Shown piece after piece: positions 5,250-10,255 of a DNA stretch of 10,255 nt; positions within the stretch are counted from its first letter, which is position 1, and every line of letters starts with the position of its first letter. The notes beneath the pieces are model-generated. The model was not told the origin of the DNA and made no database searches. It was given only the letters and a program-made list of their open reading frames with translations. The stretch comes from Deferribacteraceae bacterium. Its GTDB lineage: Bacteria > Chrysiogenota > Deferribacteres > Deferribacterales > JAISNW01. The DNA lies in contig JAITJJ010000044.1 of assembly GCA_031278965.1 (NCBI GenBank), forward strand, positions 1-10,255. The letters are read 5' to 3'. The translations under genes were made by a program, and so were the position numbers.

Positions 5250-6341
5250 TTATTTTCTTAGAATATTTTCAAAGGCGCCTGATATGTCGGCAAACACCCC
5301 GGCTATCTGCGGGTCAAAGTGGGTGCCTGCTTCTCTTCCAATAATCTCCACGGCTTGCTTATGCGTAAACGCTTCTTTATACGGCCTTGCGGTGATGAGG
5401 GCGTCATATACATCGGCCACCGCCATTATCCGCCCTTGCAAGGGGATACTGACGCTTTCAAGGGAGCAGGGATACCCCCTTCCGTTCCACCACTCGTGAT
5501 GAGAAAGCGCCATAATTTTTGCGTGCTCAATAAATTTCCGCTCTGTGGTATTGTTTTCTATCCGCTCGATCATCTTTGCTCCGTATGTGGTGTGTTTTTT
5601 CATCTCTTCAAACTCTTCCGGGGTGAGTTTTCCGGGCTTCAGGAGGATATTATCGCGGATTGCAACTTTTCCTATATCGTGGAGCTGGGAGGAGAGGACC
5701 ACAAGTTGCCGGTCCCAGCCGCTTATTTCATCCGCATATATTCCGCGCTTCAGCAGCTCTTCTATCATAAGCTCAATATATACGGCGGTGCGTGCAACGT
5801 GACCGCCGGTCACATAGTCACGGTATTCCACAACTTCGGAGAGCAGACTGAATATGGCATTCTGCAGTTCCATAATGGTGTGGGTTTTAGCCTCCACCAT
5901 CTGTTCCAGGTTGTTGACGTAATATTCAAGCTGCTGCTTCTGCTCTTTTACCACCTGTTTCTGCGCTTCAATCTGGAGGTGAACCCCTATCCTTTTAACA
6001 AGAAGCGGAGGGGAAAAAGGCTTTGTGATATAATCTACCGCTCCCAGAGACAACCCTTCCAACTCATTGCCGAAGTCGCTCATGGCAGTGAGGAATATGA
6101 CGGGGATATCCGCAAGCTCCGGATTGTTCTTTATGATTTTAATCACTTCATAGCCGTTCATATCGGGCATCTCCACATCTAACAAGAAAAGATCCGGCTT
6201 TACCCTCTCAAGAAGTTTAAGCATCTTTTCGCCTGAAGAGGCGGGGAGAACAGCGTATTCGCCCGCCAGAGCAACCTTGCAGGCTGTAAGGTTCGTTATA
6301 TTGTCGTCAACAATCATGACTTTCTTCTTATCACTATTCAT
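5250..6341 (-). CDS. Response regulator with REC and HD-GYP cyclic-di-GMP phosphodiesterase domains
   Basis: This is a 363-residue cytoplasmic output protein. The receiver domain (about 7-122) has the acid pair Asp12/Asp13, the phospho-acceptor Asp55 in LLDVEMPD, Thr85 and Lys107 in TKPF. A helical, probably coiled-coil linker (about 123-160, rich in Gln/Glu/Lys) leads to the HD-GYP domain (about 165-345). That domain has GGHVART (179-185), HD at 221-222 in LHDIGK, His250, His281-His282, and the diagnostic GRGYP (287-291). All metal and GYP residues are intact, so it should hydrolyse cyclic-di-GMP. The class resembles RpfG. It starts 20 bases after the kinase stop with GGGAG nine bases upstream, so it is the likely cognate partner of that kinase. 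Phosphorylation at Asp55 would be expected to alter phosphodiesterase activity and thus motility or surface attachment. Confidence 0.95.
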   Translation of the reverse strand: MNSDKKKVMIVDDNITNLTACKVALAGEYAVLPASSGEKMLKLLERVKPDLFLLDVEMPDMNGYEVIKIIKNNPELADIPVIFLTAMSDFGNELEGLSLGAVDYITKPFSPPLLVKRIGVHLQIEAQKQVVKEQKQQLEYYVNNLEQMVEAKTHTIMELQNAIFSLLSEVVEYRDYVTGGHVARTAVYIELMIEELLKRGIYADEISGWDRQLVVLSSQLHDIGKVAIRDNILLKPGKLTPEEFEEMKKHTTYGAKMIERIENNTTERKFIEHAKIMALSHHEWWNGRGYPCSLESVSIPLQGRIMAVADVYDALITARPYKEAFTHKQAVEIIGREAGTHFDPQIAGVFADISGAFENILRK

Positions 6342-6361
6342 TCCTGGAATCTCCCAAAATG

Positions 6362-9300
6362 TTATCCTGCCTCGCTATGAATCCCTAATTCTGCTGAAAG
6401 GCGTTGGATTATACTGTCAAATTCAAACTTTTCAGCCTCCTCTCTAAGCCATAGGACAAAATTGTTATCGTCTTCGTAACGGTATTTCTCAAGCTCAGAA
6501 ATATAACTTTCAATTGCGTCAAGATCAACGCGCCGGCAAGCCTCAAGAAGGCGCGCAAGAACCTCTCTGTCCGGAGCGGGCTTAACACTCTGCGGAGCGG
6601 CGGTTTCACTGTCAATAGTATTGATGAGCGCCCCCAGTCTTTCTAGCAAAGTCTCTAGTTTATTGATAAAAAGGATATTCGTGGCACTGATATACTCGTA
6701 TTCATCACTTTTTGCCGCCATTTCAAGCTGCTCCGCCATATCCCCCACAAAGTCCGCCCCTATGCTGTAACTACTGCTTTTAACCCCGTGAACCGCTATC
6801 CCGTAATCAGAAATCCCGCTGGGTTTAACTTCCCTTAACCCGTCAAGGATAGCGGCGGTGTTGGCGAGGTAAGAGCGCAGAACGGCAATATAGGCGTCAG
6901 AGTTCCCGCCAAAACGCTCCAATCCCTTCTTTATATTTAAGCCGTCAATCTTGTTTTTAAAGAGAGCTGCGCGGTGAACAGCGTTATCCGCAACCCGTTC
7001 AGCTTCTCCCAATTTACTCTCTTTTTCCTTGTTTCTAACCCACTTGTTTAAAGCATCATCCAGCTTCACTACATCAAGGGGTTTGGATAAAAATCCTTGA
7101 AAACCGTGCGCTAAAAAGAGCTCTTCGTTTCCTATCAAGGCGTTGGCGGTAAACGCCAAAATGGGCACAGTTTTTGCGTATTCACTGTCGATCTCGTTTC
7201 TTATTATCTTTACAGTTTCAATCCCGTCCAAACCGGGCATCATATGATCCATAAAGATAGCGTCATAGCGGACAACTTCGGCTTTTACCATCTCAATTGC
7301 CTCAAGCCCGCTTAGGGCAAAGTCCATCATAAGCCCGTAGGGGAGCATCATCCCTTTCACCACATCAAGGTTGGTGGGCACATCATCCACCACCAGCACT
7401 TTGCCGTAGGGCATATACGCCTTCACAATGTCTTGAGTGAAGCTTTTGCGCTGGCCGACCGTGCGGAATTTGCGGAGGTTTTCCACAGTTTCATAGCCTA
7501 TCGGGGATGGATCCACTATCTTCTGGTTTATGCTCAGGGTGAACAGGCTGCCGCGCCCAAATTCACTTTCCACATGAATACTCCCGCCCATCAGTTCCAC
7601 CAGATTGCGGCATATAGAGAGTCCAAGCCCGGTTCCCTCAATCTTTCTGTTTGCCCTGGTATCAAGTTGGTTATATTTGGAAAAGAGTTTCGGAATGTCT
7701 TCTTCCTTTATCCCCTGCCCGGTGTCTTTAACCGCAATATTAAGCTGTATGGGGTCATTTTCTTTTAACTCGCTGTCTCCCTCGCGGTGGATAGAGAGGG
7801 TAACTGTTCCGTATTTTGTATACTTAAAGGCGTTGGATAAGAGGTTGTTTATTATCTGTTTTACTCTAAGTTCATCTCCCAGCAGTTTGACGGGGAGAGA
7901 TTCGTCTATATCCAGAACGAAGGCGATGGGCTTTGAGCCTATACGAACAATATTTATATGAATTGTATCATTTATCAGGCTTGCGAATTCGTATACAACA
8001 TCAATGATTTCAACTTTCCCCGATTCAATCTTAGATATGTCAAGCACATCGTTGATTATGCTAAGGAGAGTCTTGCCGGAACTGAAAATCTTTTCAATAT
8101 TTGTATGAGTATCTTTGGGGAGCTTTTTTGCAAGCTCCAACTCTCCCAAGCCGATTATGGCATTTAAGGGGGTTCTTATCTCGTGACTTATGTTAGCAAG
8201 AAATTCGCTTTTAACTTGGGAGGCTGCTTCCGCCCTGTGGGTTTGCTCTGAAAGTTCCTGCGTGCGCTCAATGACTGCCGCCTCCAACTTTTCATTGGTC
8301 TGCTTCCGTTTCCTTAAAATATGGATAAGAAATATTATGGCGGTGCTTAGGGTTATAAGCAGGGCTATAAGGTAAGGCAACACCACCCCCGTCAGCTTTT
8401 TGCGGTAATCAAACACATCGTGGTTCCAGTCTGCCGCGATCCTTTGAAGGTCCGCCAACTCTTGGGATTTATTTACAATAGAACGGAGGAGCGCCTGATC
8501 CTTCCTAAAGGCAAAGTAAGAATTGAAATGGTAGTCAAAGGTAAGGTTTGCACGGACTTCAATCTCCCCGTGAAAACTCGTCAAGCTCATAAGCAGGGAG
8601 CGAGAGCCCATTATGCAGTCCACATCCCCCCGATCTAAGGCGCGCAGAAGGGTTTTGTAATCTTCAAAGATATATAGGCCGGCATGTTTGGGAAACCACT
8701 CCCTGAAGATCGCCAGATAAGGGGTATTGTTTACAACCCCCACCCTGCTGCGCCAAACTCTGGATATATTTATATCGTCTCTGCCTGCTTTGGAGATTAG
8801 GGCGTAGGTGTTGGAAAAAAACGGCATATCTGCCCAGATATAGTTATTTTCCATATATTTTGTCCGCACAACTTCAACGCTCATATCTGATTCGGCGGAC
8901 GAAAAACCTTCATAGGGGGTGAAGGTTAATCCTGTGTAACTCCCTATCTCATTAAGCACATCTACCGCTATCCACCGCCAACTGTTCACCTGTTCGTCAA
9001 AAAAGATAATTGGGTAGTTTTCCCTTGTCGCCTGAACCTTTATGGCGCTTCCGGAATATATGCGGCGATTTATATACTGTACTTCAGCAGGGGTCAGCGC
9101 CCGGAAGAGCTTATACCTCAAATAATCAAGCTCTCCCTTTTTTTGCATATCCATAAGGATTTTTTCAAGATTCTGAGCGCCGAGGGAATTCATATATTTC
9201 TGAAAAACGTTTACTATCGGTTCAAGTTCCCGATTATAAGTGGCGAAAGAAGTTTTTGTATAGATGAGCGGATAAAAATCCTCCACATTTATCTGATCGG

Positions 9301-9985
9301 AGAGATCAATGGGCATACGGGAGGAGTCGTCGGTAATTATGGCGTCCAGGTCCCCCGAAAGGAGGGAACTGTAGGCAAGCTCGGTGTCCCATATCCGCAG
9401 CGTGGTATGCTGAAAATCAAAATAAGGCTTCAACTCCTCATAGGTTGGCATATCTTTAATCAATCCGATTCTAAGCGGTTTTTCATAGCGGATTGAGGAA
9501 AAGAGAGGAGCATCCTTAGGGCGTAAAACTTTAACGGAGCGGGAGAGGAGCGGGGTTGTACTGAAGTGCAGGGAACCGTAAAAATCCGTGTAAAATTCAC
9601 CCGTAAAATCAATATGTTCAATGACAAGCCCGTCATAGAGATCATTCCAAGAATAAACTTTTGGGACAAACGGAAAATCAAATATATCTGATAAAAGCGC
9701 CGCAAAGCGTGCGGAAAAACCTTGAATGGAAGCATCGTTGCTGTAAAAAGCGTTTTCGCTTAAAACAGAACCAACCGTAAAGAACTCACGCTTATTTTTA
9801 AGCTCCTCTATGGACTTAATCTCGCTCTCGGTAACACCGGGGATATTCTTATAATCCTGCCCTCCCGCATAAAGAGCAAAATCAGGCGCATGGTCAGACG
9901 TCCTCCGCGTATTCTCCGCGGCGGGAAGGCTTAGGCAGACAAAACAAAAAAAAGATATCAGCAAAACTCTTAATAAAGAAATCAC
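6362..9985 (-). CDS. Hybrid sensor histidine kinase with two periplasmic substrate-binding-like domains, REC and Hpt
   Basis: This is a 1207-residue membrane sensor. A signal peptide (about 1-23) is followed by two tandem SBP_bac_3-like domains (about 68-290 and 312-525), related to amino-acid ABC transporter binding proteins and used as periplasmic ligand sensors. One membrane helix (about 534-557) and a coiled-coil linker (560-590) follow. HisKA has the phospho-His601 in NISHEIRTPLN. HATPase_c has the N box with Asn718, DTGQGI (754-759) and GTGLGLS (784-790). The receiver has Asp867/868, phospho-acceptor Asp913 and Lys968. The Hpt domain has His1066 in VHGVKSS. A helical tail (about 1135-1200) ends the protein. 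All catalytic residues look intact, so a His-Asp-His relay is complete within one protein, with the adjacent REC-HD-GYP protein as the probable final acceptor. The start is GTG at 9985 with GGGA just upstream. BvgS-type sensors share this layout. The ligand is unknown. Confidence 0.95.
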   Translation of the reverse strand: MISLLRVLLISFFCFVCLSLPAAENTRRTSDHAPDFALYAGGQDYKNIPGVTESEIKSIEELKNKREFFTVGSVLSENAFYSNDASIQGFSARFAALLSDIFDFPFVPKVYSWNDLYDGLVIEHIDFTGEFYTDFYGSLHFSTTPLLSRSVKVLRPKDAPLFSSIRYEKPLRIGLIKDMPTYEELKPYFDFQHTTLRIWDTELAYSSLLSGDLDAIITDDSSRMPIDLSDQINVEDFYPLIYTKTSFATYNRELEPIVNVFQKYMNSLGAQNLEKILMDMQKKGELDYLRYKLFRALTPAEVQYINRRIYSGSAIKVQATRENYPIIFFDEQVNSWRWIAVDVLNEIGSYTGLTFTPYEGFSSAESDMSVEVVRTKYMENNYIWADMPFFSNTYALISKAGRDDINISRVWRSRVGVVNNTPYLAIFREWFPKHAGLYIFEDYKTLLRALDRGDVDCIMGSRSLLMSLTSFHGEIEVRANLTFDYHFNSYFAFRKDQALLRSIVNKSQELADLQRIAADWNHDVFDYRKKLTGVVLPYLIALLITLSTAIIFLIHILRKRKQTNEKLEAAVIERTQELSEQTHRAEAASQVKSEFLANISHEIRTPLNAIIGLGELELAKKLPKDTHTNIEKIFSSGKTLLSIINDVLDISKIESGKVEIIDVVYEFASLINDTIHINIVRIGSKPIAFVLDIDESLPVKLLGDELRVKQIINNLLSNAFKYTKYGTVTLSIHREGDSELKENDPIQLNIAVKDTGQGIKEEDIPKLFSKYNQLDTRANRKIEGTGLGLSICRNLVELMGGSIHVESEFGRGSLFTLSINQKIVDPSPIGYETVENLRKFRTVGQRKSFTQDIVKAYMPYGKVLVVDDVPTNLDVVKGMMLPYGLMMDFALSGLEAIEMVKAEVVRYDAIFMDHMMPGLDGIETVKIIRNEIDSEYAKTVPILAFTANALIGNEELFLAHGFQGFLSKPLDVVKLDDALNKWVRNKEKESKLGEAERVADNAVHRAALFKNKIDGLNIKKGLERFGGNSDAYIAVLRSYLANTAAILDGLREVKPSGISDYGIAVHGVKSSSYSIGADFVGDMAEQLEMAAKSDEYEYISATNILFINKLETLLERLGALINTIDSETAAPQSVKPAPDREVLARLLEACRRVDLDAIESYISELEKYRYEDDNNFVLWLREEAEKFEFDSIIQRLSAELGIHSEAG

Positions 9986-10033
9986 ATTCCCAACCTGAAG
10001 AAATACTGAAAAACCTTATGTTTTCACATTTTA

Positions 10034-10062
10034 ACATTAACGGTATTGGAAAGGAAAGTCAA
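10034..10062 (-). promoter_or_regulatory. Weak second promoter candidate for the kinase operon
   Basis: On the minus strand TTGACT (10062-10057) is a 5/6 match to the -35 box. It is followed after 17 bases by TAATGT (10039-10034), a poor -10. A start near 10027 would give a short leader of about 40 bases. Confidence 0.2.
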
Positions 10063-10072
10063 TAAAGAATGG

Positions 10073-10084
10073 AATGAATTCATT
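10073..10084. promoter_or_regulatory. Perfect 12-base palindrome, possible operator
   Basis: AATGAATTCATT is a perfect palindrome between the main kinase promoter and the kinase start codon. Its position in the leader would suit a repressor site. It could also be chance in AT-rich DNA. Confidence 0.25.
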
Positions 10085-10134
10085 TGCAGCGGTTTTTATA
10101 TAGTCTGAGTTATAAGGCAGACACCATCATAATT

Positions 10135-10163
10135 TTATAAGTTGTATTATATTGTGTTGTCAA
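10135..10163 (-). promoter_or_regulatory. Sigma70-type promoter of the sensor kinase operon
   Basis: On the minus strand a consensus TTGACA (10163-10158) is followed after 17 bases by TTATAA (10140-10135), or after 18 bases by TATAAA (10139-10134). Transcription would start near 10127, giving a leader of about 142 bases to the GTG at 9985. This is the best promoter match in the window. Confidence 0.55.
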
Positions 10164-10180
10164 TAAGGATGTAATATAAT
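10153..10180 (+). promoter_or_regulatory. Possible divergent promoter overlapping the kinase promoter
   Basis: TTGTGT (10153-10158), 16 bases, then a consensus TATAAT (10175-10180). The -35 element overlaps the edge of the minus-strand -35 box, so the two would compete for polymerase. It would drive transcription rightward out of the window, but a hairpin with a T-tract follows within about 35 bases. Confidence 0.3.
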
Positions 10181-10189
10181 ATAGAAAAT

Positions 10190-10217
10190 GAACAATTTCG
10201 TTTGTTCCTCTTTTTTT
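10190..10217 (+). terminator. Terminator-like hairpin, possibly bidirectional
   Basis: GAACAA (10190-10195) pairs with TTGTTC (10202-10207) around TTTCGT, and CTC then T7 (10211-10217) follow on the plus strand. On the minus strand the same hairpin is followed by ATTTTCTAT. The stem is AT-rich and only six pairs. It may insulate the kinase operon from a gene beyond the right edge, or attenuate the plus-strand promoter just upstream. Confidence 0.4.
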
Positions 10218-10255
10218 GACAGAGTTAAGGGTAAGTTTTGGCATATTTTATCATT

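Larger units (their letters stand above)
9986..10255. other. AT-rich intergenic region upstream of the kinase operon
   Basis: This region holds the minus-strand promoter for the kinase, a possible overlapping plus-strand promoter, a 12-base palindrome and a hairpin with T-tracts on both sides, all listed separately. A minus-strand frame open from the right edge ends with TGA at 10162-10160, but it is low-complexity and 31 codons long, so I do not call it as the end of a gene. Confidence 0.5.

Noticed and set aside
5319..6182. 287-codon plus-strand open frame opposite the HD-GYP gene
   Set aside because: It is antisense to a gene with all catalytic motifs, its translation is a motif-free mix of His, Phe and Tyr, and it has no ribosome binding site.
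10216..10250. Plus-strand promoter starting with TTGACA at 10216
   Set aside because: The -35 box is perfect but no acceptable -10 lies at 16-18 bases; CATATT is at 20 bases. The T-rich box is also part of the hairpin T-tract.
10160..10255. Minus-strand frame open from the right edge to a TGA
   Set aside because: Only 31 sense codons, low complexity, and it would run through the terminator-like hairpin and the kinase -35 box; not enough to call a partial gene.

Overview
The window reads as a chromosomal segment of a Gram-negative, probably anaerobic or microaerophilic bacterium with moderate GC in its genes and very AT-rich spacers. The Gram-negative call rests on a Tat-exported flavoprotein, a periplasmic multiheme cytochrome and a lipoprotein. 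The gene mix (split flavocytochrome c, large periplasmic-sensing hybrid kinase, HD-GYP output) would fit Deferribacterota-like or similar anaerobic respirers. No marker gene is present, so the lineage is an inference only.

Left half, plus strand. After an AT-rich, gene-free leader (1-484) comes a two-gene respiratory module: a Tat-signal FAD reductase of the fumarate reductase/urocanate reductase/tricarballylate dehydrogenase superfamily (485-1972). One base later follows a tetraheme c-type cytochrome (1974-2321) that matches the heme domain of Shewanella flavocytochrome c3. Together they look like a split periplasmic flavocytochrome c in which heme and flavin parts are separate proteins. After a 145-base spacer come an M20D amidohydrolase (2467-3645) and, coupled to its stop codon, the queuosine-pathway radical SAM enzyme QueE (3655-4350). 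QueE has no ATG, GTG or TTG upstream of its [4Fe-4S] cysteines. The only well-placed initiator is an ATA codon six bases after a Shine-Dalgarno sequence that contains the amidohydrolase stop codon.

Right half, minus strand. A probable operon runs from about 10160 down to 4604. It encodes a 1207-residue hybrid histidine kinase with two tandem periplasmic substrate-binding-like domains, HisKA, HATPase, REC and Hpt (9985-6362). After 20 bases comes a REC-HD-GYP response regulator (6341-5250), then a small lipoprotein of unknown function (5170-4604). The His-Asp-His-Asp series suggests a complete phosphorelay from a periplasmic small-molecule signal to cyclic-di-GMP hydrolysis. A consensus TTGACA promoter lies upstream of the kinase.

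The two halves converge at 4351-4603, where each strand has a weak terminator candidate. A working guess, not shown by the sequence, is that the sensor operon responds to a small acid or amino-acid-like compound related to what the amidohydrolase and flavin reductase process. I found no CRISPR array, tRNA, rRNA or insertion sequence. The observations most worth checking are the ATA start of queE, the G8 tract just downstream in the same gene, and the loss of the fumarate-type catalytic His and Arg in the flavoprotein.
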